A stretch of 64,000 nucleotides of DNA from Trametes villosa (GCA_002964805.2 PUDQ02000033.1:992001-1056000); one strand, 5' to 3'. Positions 36,101-48,338 are shown, numbered from the stretch's first letter. The notes: a model not told the origin generated them from the sequence alone. Numbers and translations: made by a program.

Positions 36101-36265
36101 CGAGCCATCGTAGTAGCCCGAGGAGGCGAGGGGGACGCTGCTTGCGTTGCGGCTGGTATACGATTCGGCGTCGGAGTCGTTCGAGTACTGGCGGGCGTAT
36201 TGGGACTGGTTAGAAAATGGATTGGCTGGTGGCTGATTGAAGCCAGGGCCAGGGCGCGCGGCCAT
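30198..36265 (-). CDS. FKS1: 1,3-beta-glucan synthase catalytic subunit
   Basis: Eleven exons (36088-36265, 35534-35931, 34857-35474, 33806-34801, 32067-33753, 31832-32011, 30934-31778, 30550-30880, 30426-30499, 30307-30370, 30198-30253) give 1808 aa, normal for FKS. This plasma-membrane GT48 enzyme makes the main wall glucan from UDP-glucose. Visible features are a disordered N-terminus, the Fks1 domain ([20 protein letters not shown]), membrane helices, the large cytosolic catalytic region ([38 protein letters not shown]), then more helices ending FKCTVCQNI. The resistance hot spot 1 reads FLTSSFSSP. The splice between the first two coding exons is the least certain: the obvious acceptor would make a stop, so I used a GAG acceptor at 35932. 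Rho1 normally activates this enzyme. Confidence 0.96.
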
Positions 36266-38960
36266 TTGGGGCGAAAAAAGGGCTGCGTTTGCGGCGGCAG
36301 TCGGCGCAGAGGTGCACGAAGGGCGGCAAGAGGTAAAGGAGTGAAACGACCGACAACAGCTGGTGTTGGGTCTGGGCTGGAGGGAAGATAGGAGGATGAA
36401 GAGGAGGAGATGGACGGGACGCTTGACAGTGACGGGGCCCTTGTTTGTACACCCAACAACCGGTTGCGTGGGAAGACCGTTGCCGCCCTCCCGCCTCAGC
36501 CTCTCCTCCAATTCCAGGGTCCCCCCGCACAGCCGGTGCACATCATTTATTTTCTCTCCGCCTTCGCCGTCCGGACCATATGCCAGCCTATACTGCCCCG
36601 CGCAGGCGGTCTATGTTGAGGAACACCGTAGACGGGGACGCATATTTTTGGGCGCCAGGCCGTATGCAAAGTCCGCAGGACGCGCGAGAAGCGCAGGAGA
36701 AGCATCCCGCAAAACAAATCTGGCAACCCGTTCTCGCACAGGTCCGCGCCGCCAAGGCCGCGAGCACAAGTACGTGCGCCGGTACGTCCGTCTCTCCCCT
36801 CTCACACCTCTCACCCCGCCTTGCAACGGTCGGACAACCCGGGGAAGGGTCAGACGTCAGGCTGGGGCAGATGACCACCATCCGTCATGCGAGACGCATG
36901 TCCATCCGCGATCCCGCTTCCAAGTGACCGCAGCTGTTGTGCAGATGTCGAGTTCGTCCCGCACGTGGCGAGCGAGCCGCTTGCTGACCGAAATGATGGA
37001 TAAGTGGACGCTTCGAGCTTGCGCTGACGATCACGATCGTCGCGTCTGCCCAAGCCTGACAAAATCAGCACAGAACACGGCGGCTGTTTCACTCAACACC
37101 GCGAGGCAATGTTAGCGCATCTCGCTCAGGTTATCAAGGCTTTCGAGAGTCGAGGGAACCCGCATGGACGTAGGGTACGAACCACAGCATCTCAATCGTA
37201 GCAACTCAGGTATCTACTACTTCCGGAGGTCGGACCGTAGAGTTTGTTCACTATAGCTGCCACGCCTCGCTCACGTTGAAGTCGAACGGCGACCATCCAC
37301 GTCCAGCAGGCATGAACTGTTCTACAAATTCGAAAAAAGGTTGAAATCACGCCGAACTGACATCGCAAGCCAGATGCTTCGTTCTGGAATACGCCAATAC
37401 ATAGTGGCACCGCTGAGTGCAAGCGGCGACAAAGATCATCCGCGTTATATCACTCAAGGCTTCACTATGCCAGACATGGTGCACTAGGTCGTAGACGGTT
37501 ATCGGAGTTCACAACATTGGAGAGACGAGCACGGCCAGCGTGCGAGAATGTGCATTGACGGAAAGCACCCCTGCAATCATAGCGTACAGAGCGAGAATAA
37601 GAGTCGGGCAGGCAAGCATGGTGGAGCCAAGAGTGGACGGCTTGTGCCTTGAAGCAGCGGCTGAGAGTCAAGCGTGCATCAGCAAGTTAGACATGGAAGC
37701 AAGGAAGATGAAGGCCACGCACAGAGGCAGACAGCCAGCCTCGCGTGCGCATCTGCGCAAGTACTGTGCCGACGGGGGGAGGAGCCGTCGGATAGGCGTG
37801 TATGGTGAGGCCAGGAGTGGACGGCCTTACGCCTTGCAGCGGCTGACGTGCAGTAGTGTATGAGCGAGGGAAAGGGGGAGAAGATAATCGCAACGCACAA
37901 TTGGGGCCAGCCAAAACCGCGAGCGCATCTGCGCAGTGATAAGTAGAGGAATGAGACTCGATAGCAGGTCGCCGTTCCCTAAATAGTGGTGGCCACGACT
38001 ATCCAGAGCCGTCGTCAGCCTCGACAGACGAGCGAGGGAGCTATGAGTGGACGTACCGCCAGCGTCGTTAATGGCCGCGGGTCGGTGTCCCAGATGCACC
38101 GAGCTGGGGAGACATCTTGTAGATGTCCCGGGCCGTCGGTGACGGCTGCGGCACACGCCCAGTGACCAGGCTGCCTACGGCGGCACGCTACTGGTGGTAG
38201 GCGGTGTCCCAACTCGGGTGGCTTCCCTCCTGGGGAAGGGGCGGCTGTGTTGAAGTATCATTAGCGGACAGCAGACATGAGTCGGAAGACTAGAGGCTTA
38301 CTGCTAGCGCCCTGGACCACAAGTGGAGCATGCCTCGGGGACATGAGTCCGCAGGGAAGGCTAGAGAGCGAGGAGGAAAGCGTAGAGAGCAACCCTGCAA
38401 TAACGATAAAAAGCAGATGCAAGTCGGAAGGGGGGAGGCACTCGGCGGGAAGGAAGGAGAAGGGAATTTGAAAGTGCTTGGGGGGCACAGTCGGATGGAG
38501 GAAGGGGGGAGAGTGCCTGGAGAGCACAATCGCGCGAGGGGCTCTCCTTTATAGCACTGTACGCCGGTGCCAGTGGCTGGCACTACCACGATCGACGTCA
38601 GCCTCGCGTGCGAACAAGTGAACCGAACAGTGTGCCGAGTTGGATGACCTCCAGGTCTTCACCAAATGCGGGTGTTGGGTTTCGGCCCGTGCCGTCTCAC
38701 CATCATACCGCGGGTTAGGAAGTGCGTAGTCTATAACTTATCTGTATGAAGTAGTGTAAACGATCGATACATGCGGCATGGTCTGGATTAGGGTATCGAG
38801 ACGTTGATAGTGCGAGGTATCCGAATAGTCTATGTGCAGATGAGAGCGGCGGAGGTACTGAGAATGGATTTGAGTTTGGTGAACAGTGTGAAGGTAAGAA
38901 GCGCACTCACCAGGCAGTAGTACAGAAGAATGCTAGATGGAAGCACATGGTTTGCCAAAA
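36266..38960. other. Gene-poor 2.7-kb region upstream of FKS1
   Basis: The left 200 bases are pyrimidine-rich on the minus strand and suit the FKS1 leader. The rest has short, overlapping open frames on both strands with no family match and no consistent splice sites. Degenerate direct repeats lie near 37.6-37.9 kb. It may include decayed mobile DNA, but I cannot name an element. Confidence 0.45.
37603..37936. repeat. Degenerate direct repeat, two copies
   Basis: Copy A (about 37603-37760) and copy B (about 37787-37936) share, in the same order, GTCGG, GAGTGGACGG, CTTGAAGCAGCGGCTGA or a near match, CGCACA, CCAGCC and GCGCATCTGCGCA. They are separated by about 184 bases start to start and contain several indels. 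Confidence 0.6.
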
Positions 38961-40534
38961 CTACGCCTCTTGTACTATCGTAACGAGGACGGTGACGCTG
39001 TGAACAGTCAGCACAACGTCCGGGATCTCAGTGGATCTAACTGCAACTCACTCGTCTACTTTCTGTAAACGAACCGGTCAGAAAACGGGTTCGTGCTCTA
39101 GATAACTGCAAGACTTACTCCACCACGGAAATACATGCCCTCCCGAGCAGCGGCGCGCTCGAACGGGCTTACCCGCTTCTGGTTGAACATGCACATGCGC
39201 GCATACTCTACGATGCGCTCCGCCATCGCCTGAGCCTCCTCGTCCTCTACCGCTTGCACAGATTCGTCCTCGCCTGTCGGCGTGATTGTGCGCCTCGTCA
39301 TCTGGGACTGTCGCGCGACCATGGAGCAGATAGTGACCATCTCCGCGGGGAAGACGTTATCCGACAACCCGTCGGTCTAGAGGGGCAACGTCAGTCTTAC
39401 GACAGTAGTGGTCATTCGTGCCACATACATAGGCAATGACTATATCTCCATGGCGCAGCTTCATCTCGCAAAGGTCCGCGTCACTTGGATGATCGACGAC
39501 CGCGCGAGAGAAGCGCTTTTGTGATGTGGGCAATTTTGATAGTTGTCTACGAATACTGCGTCAGAAGACGAATCGGGCGTCGCGGGTTAATCTTGAGACG
39601 TACTTTGGGCAGTTGAAGAAGTGCGTTTGCGATCTCTGGAGGTACACGACCGCTGACGCGCGTATCACCAGAAACCCGCTATCGCCTAGGCTATTTCGCG
39701 CGGCCGTGTCAGTGCGTATCGCAAAGTAGGCGAGAGAGAAACGCACTTCGCAGCGCGTAGTACTCCGTTGGACGCGTTCAGGGTGAGGAGACATGCTGTA
39801 CTCGAGCCTGGAATGGTTCACACATGAAGCAATATCCTGGGTATCTCGAGACAATTTACTCACCAGCAAGGACACTACGCTCCCTCAGCACGCCACCATA
39901 CGCGGACTCAAGGCACTCTAGTGGTGTCAACTCCCAGCCTTCTACCTGCTCGCGCTCCTCGTACTCCTGAGTTGGGTCGACCTCTGGTTCGCCGGGCCAT
40001 GCTGCCTTCGCATAGCGTTGTGCGTGGTACATGAGTGCCTGGGAGAATAGCGACGGGTCCACACCAGACTCTGTCCATCCTCCCACGCCGTCCGCGACGC
40101 CAAGCGAGATGCCCTGTAACAGTAGAGGAAGACGCGTGAGACGAGGCGTAGATGCATGACCCGCCACCAACTCACTGAGTGCTCGCGCATCTGTGGCGGT
40201 AAATTAGTGTCCGGGGATGCCTAGCGTGCTTGGGTGTACTCACATCTTGGATATAAAAGAAGTCTTCCCCAATATGCTTCCCAGCTGGTGGGTTTGGTCG
40301 GGAGAGCATCGCGTCTCTCCACTTCCCTACCGCACTATCCGCCGGGAATGGGTCCGTCTTTATGCGCGGTCCGCGCGGGTCATGAGGCTTGCCAGCCCAG
40401 CTCGCGCCGACGTGGAAGCGGTACGGGCGCGGTAGCGAGGAATAGCAGCGGACGTTGCGGGAGGGCTTGGGACATGTCGGAGGTGACGCGCGGGTGACGC
40501 TCTTGACAAAGCCAGATGCAGAAGCGACGTTCAT
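38961..40534 (-). CDS. PTC7: PTC7-like PP2C phosphatase, mitochondrial
   Basis: Nine exons (40244-40534, 40176-40190, 39864-40113, 39747-39807, 39604-39690, 39429-39546, 39119-39376, 39052-39062, 38961-38997) give 375 aa. Ptc7 is a PPM-type Ser/Thr phosphatase of the mitochondrion; in yeast it acts on coenzyme Q biosynthesis. The motifs are clear: MREHSGISLGVADGVGGW with the metal Asp, then NLGDSGFLVIR, SQTHFFNCPKQL, GDIVIAYTDGLSDNVFP and the terminal KVDDVTVLVTIV with the last metal Asp pair. The first 35 residues are Arg/Ser-rich with no acids, in keeping with mitochondrial import. Two exons are very short, 15 and 11 bases. Both are needed to keep family sequence in frame. Confidence 0.93.
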
Positions 40535-41001
40535 CGACGAGCGTGCGTTCTAAGGACGATGATATAGAGCAGTTACAAATTTGAGCAGTGCAGGATAACG
40601 CGCGCGACTGAGTAAAGCACAGTCAATCGCGGGAGCTGGGCGAAAGGAGGGCGGTGGAGTGGGCGGGCTGCGTGAGTGCCAGAGCAGCGAGCCGCGCGCA
40701 ACTTTGTTCAGCACAGCTAATTTTCGGAGGCGCCGAAGATCGCCCTGCGATGACGCCGATCACATGCCCGACGCGTCCTCGAATGAGCGTCGCGCGACTC
40801 GACGCGCACCGTCCGCACCGCTCCCGCCGACGCGTCTTGGGCAACTCCGCCGCTCCGGCCCAGGGCTCGTGCACGGTTCGAATTACCTCAGTGACATGCG
40901 TCCTCCGTTGATTATCGCCATCTCATCCCGCACGACCGTCGACGCCGTCCCGCAATCCTGCAACACCAGAGCCGCTGCCCGTCGTCTTCAAGGATCATTT
41001 C
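40535..41001. other. Divergent intergenic region
   Basis: 467 bases between the PTC7 start and the orphan gene at 41002. Open frames here could extend the orphan gene (ATGs at 40764 and 40896), but their frame does not join the next exon in phase. GGTTCGAATT at 40875 resembles a tRNA B box, yet no cloverleaf surrounds it. Confidence 0.45.
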
Positions 41002-42273
41002 ATGCCGCGGGGTATCTCAGCGCTCAGCTTTGGCTCCTTGACCACAGGCACTGATTATACGCGCAGGAAAAATCCGCAAAATCAGAGAATCGATCTACGA
41101 GAGGCCTGGAAGGCTCCCCCGCACCCTGTATGAGTCCGGCGGGGACGCTGAGAAGGGCCTCCAGTCTGCTATGGGCCTAGGGGCTGACAGGCCCACCTTC
41201 ACGCAGTACATCGTAAGTCGTACGGATGGCATAGGTACCAGCGAACGTGAACCATAACTGCGAATCCACAGGCCATCATGGACAAAGCCGCCGAGAGGAG
41301 CTTCCCGGATCCGTCGCTATTACTCACGAAGCAGCCCCTCGCGAACATGCAGGCATACATGAAGAGGGTCAGCCAGTGGTGTACACCGGTGGAAGATATA
41401 TTGCGAGCTGATCTCTACCCATTATATGCCTACACAGGCCACCAGGCATATGCCCCTCCTCGATAGCTACGAGGATTGCTGGCCGGCCTCTGCGTATATC
41501 AGAATATGGCTGAGGCAGAAGATGGTAAGCCCGATTGTGCTCTAAACAGCTTCCGATCTTCACCTCTATATCAGGCACATGGACGCTCTCCTCGTGGACG
41601 AAGCCGGTCTGTATCCCGCGCACCACGCGGGTATACTAGGAACGTAGGGAAACCCAAAGCTAAGCGGCAGGTCAGTGTGCTCCAGCATATGCCTAGGCGG
41701 TAGCTTAGAGTACAATCCTCGCAGAAACCGCGGCAGCAGGAAAAGAGGCCAACCGTTCAAGTCATCAAGGTCGAAGACTCCCTCGGGACACAGGATGCGG
41801 CGCCCAGCGGCAGCAGCCGCGGCGCCGCGTTCTCCGCCACCCAGCCGAGCTCCCGCACGTCCACCCAAACCGCGTCCCGCGCCGCCTGCGCCTCCTCAGG
41901 CTCCAGCCGGTCCACCGCCTCCTCCGCGACGCTTGCCTCTACCGCCAGCCGCACGTCAACCACCGGCCCCAAGTCCTGCGGCAGCCGCACCATCGCCGCC
42001 GCCGCCGCACCCGACGGGGCCGGCCCCGGCGACGGCCTCGCGCCCGTGCGCGAGTTCCTGCGCACGCTCGCGCAGCCGCTCGAGTGTCTGCTCCCCGCGC
42101 TCCGCGAGCTCGGCGTGCGCGACATGCGGGCGCTGCGCAGCATCGTGCGCACGCCCGGCTGGGTCGACTGGCTCCGCCACAAGCTTGTCTACGCTCGGGG
42201 GATCGGGGAGTTGCAGTGTTTTCAGCTTATCGTAGGGTTGCGGGCGCGGTTCGCGATGGAGGAGGAGCCTTGA
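41002..42273 (+). CDS. Orphan protein with Ser/Thr/Ala linker and helical C-terminus
   Basis: I do not recognise this gene. Six exons (41002-41011, 41067-41212, 41272-41378, 41446-41524, 41575-41670, 41725-42273) join in phase to 328 aa, with GT-AG introns of 50-67 bases throughout. The N-terminal part contains ESIYERPGRLPRTLYESGG and QAYMKRVSQWHMPLLDSYED; the second spans a junction and reads well across it. A basic Arg/Ser/Lys segment follows, then a long Ser/Thr/Ala-rich linker. The C-terminal 80 residues look folded and helical (PVREFLRTLAQPLECLLPALRELGV, shown here only in part as REFLRTLAQPLECLLPA). A nuclear or regulatory role is a guess. The 10-base first coding exon is the weakest part; the next in-frame ATG is at 41171. 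Confidence 0.62.
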
Positions 42274-42797
42274 GCTTGAGCGGTTCGATGGGAATGCAAG
42301 GAATTTGCAGGGCGTCTCGGATGGTTCGATGCTCCCCCTGCTTGTACACCAGTCCTATGTCGATTTGTGAAGCTGCTCTGTGCACGGTCGAAGGGTCGTG
42401 TGTTGTGTATGTACTGTAGGAGACTGTAGGTTATTATGGCTTGTGGCGTTGTGTGCTTGATGTCGGCTCGATTGTGTATTCGTATTGTTCGCTGTATGAT
42501 TCACTGTACACGTATGACATTGTATGCTGTGTTGTGCGACCCACCATGCATGACGCGATTCAGTCGATTGGCGAGCGATCACACACACGAAGAAGCGCCA
42601 GAAAGGATGGTCATACCACACTAGCAGCCGACAAGCACTCTATGACGATACATGCGCGCTCATACCGCAAACGAAGGGCTGCACTACTCCGGGATGCGAC
42701 GTGGTTTGTATTGAAACAATGATCACAGGATATGTTGTATAGAGGTAACAGATGGCGGGGGCGAGGGGGATACAGGGTGGTCGTGAGCGCGTGAAAT
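42274..42797. other. Convergent intergenic region
   Basis: 524 bases between two converging 3' ends. AT-richer than its neighbours. No gene seen. Confidence 0.5.
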
Positions 42798-43931
42798 TTA
42801 CAGATCGTCGTCCTCTTCTGGGAGGGGAACAGCCTCGGCCTAGATGCAGTGTGGTGAGTATTCTATACGCCACAGAGATACGGTTAGCGCGTACCTGCGC
42901 CAACTCCCGCTGGTACTGCTCCATGAGCGCGGCGTCGACCTGGACCTCAGCGGGCGCAAGAGCGGGCGCAGCGACGAACTCGAGCGAAGGGTTGCTGTAG
43001 AATAACGAGTTTAGGATAATCCGGGATGCGGCTCTACGCCAAACGTACCCGACGAGCTTCCGGGCGAGCCAGAGGAAGGGCTTCTCGAAGTTGTAGTTCG
43101 ACTTCGCCGAGATCTCGAAGTACTGGATGTTCTTCTTGCGGTGGAAAGTGACCTGGCCGGTCTTGACTTTCCGCTCCTGCAGGGCGTCACGGATGTAATC
43201 AGCACCATGCACAAAGACCACGGTCTCATAAATATATGAACACGCACCTTCACGTCAACCTTGTTACCGCAGAGAACGATGGGGATGTTTTCGCAGACAC
43301 GCTCGAGGTCGCGGTGCCAGTTCGGGACGTTCTTGTAGGTGATGCGGGAGGTGACGTCGAACATGATGATACCGCACTGGCCCTGGATGTAGTAGCCGTC
43401 GCGGAGGCCACCGAACTTCTCCTGACCCGCGGTGTCCCACACGTTGAAGCAGATCGTGCCGAAGTTGGTCGAGAAGGAGAGCGGGTGCACTTCGACACCG
43501 AGGGTGGCTGCGGGGCGCGGTGGCGCAATGAGCATCCGCGCGCAGAAAATCGCGCTCGACGACGCGATTGCTGCACGTACCAATGTACTTCTTCTCGAAT
43601 TCACCAGTCAAGTGACGCTGCGCGGGGGGAGTTGATCAGCACGCGATCGCAGGCGCAGGAGGGCGCGCGAGCGGTACACACCTTGACAAAGGTGGTCTTG
43701 CCGGTACCGCCATCGCCGACTGCGGGTCAGACGGGTATATCGCGTCGATTGGATAGTTTGAGGGGGTCGCGAGGCCAATAGACGCGAATTTGCGCAAGTG
43801 GCACGGACATCGATCAAGATGGGCGGAGGGAGCACAGTTTTCGTTAGCGATACTGCACTGTTGAGCACTGTACGACGCGAGTACGCACCAAGAACGAGCT
43901 TGAAGGTGGGGATCGTGGACTGGTCAGCCAT
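42798..43931 (-). CDS. GSP1: Ran GTPase (GSP1)
   Basis: Seven exons (43889-43931, 43682-43719, 43581-43617, 43248-43507, 43049-43176, 42895-42994, 42798-42839) give 215 aa, the exact size expected. Ran drives nuclear import and export and spindle assembly. All G-box motifs are present: GDGGTGKTT, the switch I region leading to [32 protein letters not shown] and [19 protein letters not shown]. The acidic C-terminus PLPEEDDDL is also present. The first intron is 169 bases, much longer than the others. It may contain regulatory sequence. The gene is intact and strongly conserved, so function is certain. Confidence 0.98.
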
Positions 43932-45662
43932 CTGGACTATCTAGGATACGAGAAGATGGTGGTGGGTGGAGGAAAAAGAAGGGATGCCGTTCGCCCTGTG
44001 AGGTGAGGCGCGAACGAGAAAGACTTGCAAGATTGTATTAGGTAAGCGCACGGTTAGATAATCACGATCATCTTGCGTACCGGGATCTGTATATGGGATC
44101 TCACTTAGTTCGACAAACGCTCGTTCGACTGAGCCGTACCAAACGCTTTGTGAGGTCGAGGAGGCAGGAAAGCATGTGCGAAGTAGAGCGAGTAACGGGG
44201 ATATATGTTTTAAAGCCGCCAGTGGCATTACCGGTGGTGGCATGTATAATTCACCGGATTACTCGAGACACTGTAGTGGGATGACGCGTGCGACGAGCTC
44301 GTTAATGGATGCTGTAACAGTCAGGCTTCAGGACCACGACCGTGAAGCAAGCGACACTCTAGCGGCATCATGCCCAAGCGATAGCAGCAACCGGGCAGGA
44401 GCCCTGTTGCGGACCGGGCAGCCAACGGACGTCTGCAGGCATGCAACAAGTAATGAGATGTAATTTGGGATCTAATGCATACATGTACTGACAGTGAAGA
44501 TAAGATGTGGCCTCGAGGCAGGAAGTTGAGTAGCAGAAACCACGAATGACGACGACGGTCATGAGGGCGTGCTTCGATGCACGGGGGCATTAAATTATCG
44601 GCGGCCGGGGTTGACCTTTATGGGGTATGTGTCGATTAGGGACTTGTGGCGATCTCGGTGCGGACGCATTGCGTCCATACGCACGGCATCGGAGTTCCGC
44701 ACGAGGGTCCGCGAGGAAGTCTAGAAGTAATCGTGCAGGCTCAAGAGGCAACGGCATGTTCAGGCCGCACATGTTGTCAAGACGGCGTCAACGGCCATGT
44801 GTTGCATATGAAGTCCGGGTTTCGCCTGAGGGGCGACTACGCCAACGAACGTTTCGGCGAACGATGTGACAGCACCCATTGGGGTACATGCTATCGGCGA
44901 GCACCGCAGCGATGCATGGCCGGAATTGAAGCTTGAACAGGCGACCACAGTCCGCGAGCGTCCCGGGAGCACGGCATGACCAACTCCGAGGGATTGCTTC
45001 CTGTGCGCAGCAAGCGTTCAGTAAGACATGGGAAGAAGAAGGAATCATGACAGGCGGATCCAAGCACGGAGCGGGTGCTGCGATGGCGCCTGTAGCAGGC
45101 CGCTCAGCCGATGGGGACGGACGCGTTCCCAGGCTTGCGTGTCGGCCTGACGCGCGGCTCGCCAGTGGCGGCCTTTATTCTGCATCTCGCGGAGGGCAGC
45201 ATCCGGGGATAGCAGAAACGTGCAACGGAGCGGATGTACCACAAAGTAGCTCTAGCCCGAGTGAGTGCGGTGTTGTAGGTCCACGTTGTGCCGCCGAAAG
45301 CCGCAGCGAGGGTGAGGATGACGAGGCCTGTCAAGGACGCTGGCAGGGCATCTGGAGTGTAGAGAAGCCGCGCAGGATGTGCGCCCACCGAGGGCGGGCG
45401 ATCGTGGAGGTGCACCGGCATCTCGGCCGTAACCCGTAAGCGCCACGGCACGGTAGTGGGTGCGGGGAGATTTGTCACGCCTCCGCATTCTCTAAATATC
45501 TCACCTCCTCATATGATGTCCTCCAGCCTTCCCTGGTTTCTTTGCCCCGGCTCCCCGTCCCCCAGCTGCAAGCCCTCCGCGGTCTCCTAGCTTCTCTCCG
45601 ACGCGTCTCTGCGCTTGCTAGGTCTCTTCCGCCCCAGCCGTTCACGCAAGGCCATCAGTACC
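43932..45662. other. Intergenic, 1.7 kb, no gene seen
   Basis: Divergent space between Ran and the MFS transporter. Open frames up to about 170 codons (for example 44933-45439 and 45104-45478 on opposite strands) overlap and match nothing. A TAAATAT string at 45493-45499 could belong to the MFS promoter. Confidence 0.45.
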
Positions 45663-48338
45663 ATGGAGTCTGAAAAGCAGCTCGATCGTGACTCCTCTCC
45701 TGCTCCGGTACCTGACCCCGAGAAGGGTGTGAAGCCCGGCCAGCACTGGAAACACAACGAGGAACATGTCCTCCCGAAAAACAACATCCCCATCGTGTTC
45801 TGTGGGCTGATGTGCTGCACTTTCCTTGCGGCTCTCGATCAGGTATGCCGCTCTGACGTCTTGCCAAGCCTTGCACTCATCCTATGCTACTCTGAATTGC
45901 CAAGACTATCGTCGCGACTGCTCTCCCCACAATCGTCGAGAAGCTGGGAGGGGGAAAGGACTACTCATGGGTGGGAAGGTATGCTGTCCGCCTCTGGCCT
46001 TTGTGTATTCTCCCTAACGCAGAGTAGCGCATACCTGCTAGCGACCTCCGCCTTGTCCCCTATATACGGCAAGATCTCAGATATCATCGGTAAGCCTCAC
46101 GAAGCTCCCCGCATTGCGTTGGAAATTCACGCAGCTCAACAGGCCGCAAACCCGTACTCTATGTGTCCATTTTGATTTTCCTGGTGCGTAGGCATCTTTC
46201 GGCGGCAGTGATAGCGGCTCATCAGCGTGTTTAGATCGGCTCTGCGCTCTGCGGCGCCGCCCAGAACATGACATGGCTAGTTGTATGCCGAGCTGTTCAG
46301 GGCATTGGAGGAGGCGGCATTATCCAAATGGTGCAAATCACGATATCTGATATTGTCTCATTGCAAGAGTAAGTCAGTACAGCGAGTGGCGCATTCAGGA
46401 TGCTCATCGACGTCTATTAGCCGTGGGAAGTACGGAGGGTACATTGGTGCTACATGGGGCATTGCAAGGTCAGTTACATCCGCCGCTCCGCGTGGAAATG
46501 TCCTGACGCTTGGATAACAGTGTCATCGGGCCTCTCTTGGGTGGTGTAAGCTACTAGTTGTTCGCCCGCACTCGGTATCTCGACTGACCATCCCACGCAG
46601 GTCTTCACCGACCATGTTTCGTGGCGCTGGTGTTTCTTCATCAACCTGTAAGCCGCGTCCGTTGCCCATAGCGGAATTCCTGAATTAAACTCCCCTTTCA
46701 GGCCCACTGGCGGCGTTGGTTTCGCGCTGCTCTTCTTCTTCCTGCACCTCAACCCTCACCAAGGCAAGACCCTCCGGGAGCATATTGCACAGTTCGACTT
46801 CGTCGGACTCCTTCTCATTATCGCGGGAGTCGTCCTTATGTTGCTCGGCTTCAACTTCAGCGAGACGAGCTGTGAGTTACCTCCCGTTTTCTCAATGGCT
46901 CCATTTCCAACCGTCTGCATACAGGGGCAACCGCGCAGTGCATCGCACCTCTCGCGATCGGGATCAGTCTTCTTGTCATCGCCTTCGTGTACGAGATGTT
47001 CACGAAGCGGTCTCCCATCCTCCCCCCTCGACTGTTCAAGGTGTGTGTAGCGTTCAAGTATCAGGTCGTCTTGTCTCACCTTCTCTTAGACCCGGACAAC
47101 AGCTATCATCCTGGTCTCCTCACTGCTGCATGCGTTCGCCTTCTTCTCCGGCGCATATTACCTGCCCGTGTACTTCCAGGTACTCGGCTCTTCTGCCACG
47201 AATGCTGGTGTCCGGTGAGTCTTCAGTCTCATATATCCCTGCGACCTGTCATACTCAAACGCGTGTGTGTAGCATGCTGCCATTCTCTCTAGGAGGCGCC
47301 CTATTCTCCGTTGTTTCCGGCCAGATCACTTCCCGGACAGGACGGTGGAGACCCATCATGTGGGTTTCATGGGCGATCATGGTCCTGGGCTGGGGTCTCA
47401 TGACGATGCTCGACGACACTTCCAACAAGTGAGCTTTATTTTCGTCAGACCATCACTAAATGCTAAACGAATATCGTGTAGCGCGGAGAAGGCGCTCTAC
47501 CCGCTCGTCGCAGCGGTCGGTATTGGCTGTCTGTTCCAGGTGCGTTATCCGCAGTTGTTTGAACATCGCAACGCGGATCCTAAGCTCAGTGTACCTTTCA
47601 GACCCCCCTGATCGGTCTGCAAGCCGCCATGCCGCTGAAGGATATGGCGACAAGTACCGCCGCGTTCATCCTGATTCGTACGCTAGGCGGCACTATCGGC
47701 ATCTCCGTCGGCCAGGCCATCATCTCTAGCGTACGTTTCTTTTACTACTGCAGTGAGCTTGCGGACCCTGACAGTCATGCATACAGGAACTGCGCAAGCG
47801 AATAGCGCAAATCCCTGGCCTCACCATCGACACCTCGCCCTCGGCTCTCACGCAGATCGTCAGGCAGATCCCGCTCATCTCGGTAAGCTCCTCGCCATGC
47901 TCCCGGAGCATCAGGGTCCTGGTCGCTGACGCTGGCACGCAGGACTCCACACAGCGCACGGCGCTCGCGCACGCATATACACGTGCGATTGCCACTATCT
48001 GGGTCGTCAGCACGCCCCTCACGGGCGCCGGGTTCCTCATGGGTGCGCCCTTTTTCCTTCTCCTGCTGCTTGTGCGTGGCTGATGAGTGTATACAGTGCT
48101 CTTCCTGCGCGGCTACTCGCTCAAGCGCGTCGTCCGGACAGCCGGGGAGCCAGAGAAGCCCGCAGACGCGGAGGCGGCGGGCCAGGCGAAGCTCGCGGGC
48201 GCCGCGCCGATCGCCGGCGTCGAGAGCGGCGACGCGCTCGCGCGGGACGACGCGGCGACGGAGGGCACGATCCGCGGCGACCGCTCGGTGAGCGAGAACG
48301 AGACGAAGCGGGTGGACGACGAGCGGGTCGAGGCATGA
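45663..48338 (+). CDS. MFS transporter, DHA2 (14-TM) type
   Basis: Seventeen exons (45663-45842, 45905-45978, 46028-46089, 46143-46183, 46235-46368, 46421-46468, 46521-46545, 46601-46647, 46702-46871, 46925-47040, 47090-47214, 47273-47428, 47482-47539, 47602-47730, 47787-47882, 47943-48042, 48097-48338) give 600 aa. DHA2 proteins are proton antiporters that export drugs or take up small solutes at the plasma or vacuolar membrane. Signatures include LDQTIVATALPTIV in helix 1, SAYLLATSALSPIYGK, motif A (GKISDIIGRKP), VCRAVQGIGGGGI and the antiporter motif C region (GIASVIGPLLGGVFTD). The N-terminus (60 residues) and the C-tail are charged and cytosolic. The substrate is unknown. No biosynthetic cluster surrounds it. 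Exon 7 has only 25 bases. Confidence 0.93.

Noticed and set aside
40875..40884. GGTTCGAATT, a possible tRNA B box
   Set aside because: No A box at the proper distance and no acceptor or anticodon stem can be drawn.
40764..41010. Longer 5' exon for the orphan gene (ATG 40764 or 40896)
   Set aside because: That frame leaves two bases at the donor before 41012, which does not fit the next exon. Only the frame from the ATG at 41002 joins in phase.
45663..48338. MFS transporter as part of a secondary-metabolite cluster
   Set aside because: The neighbours are Ran and GID4. There is no synthase, P450 or pathway regulator nearby.
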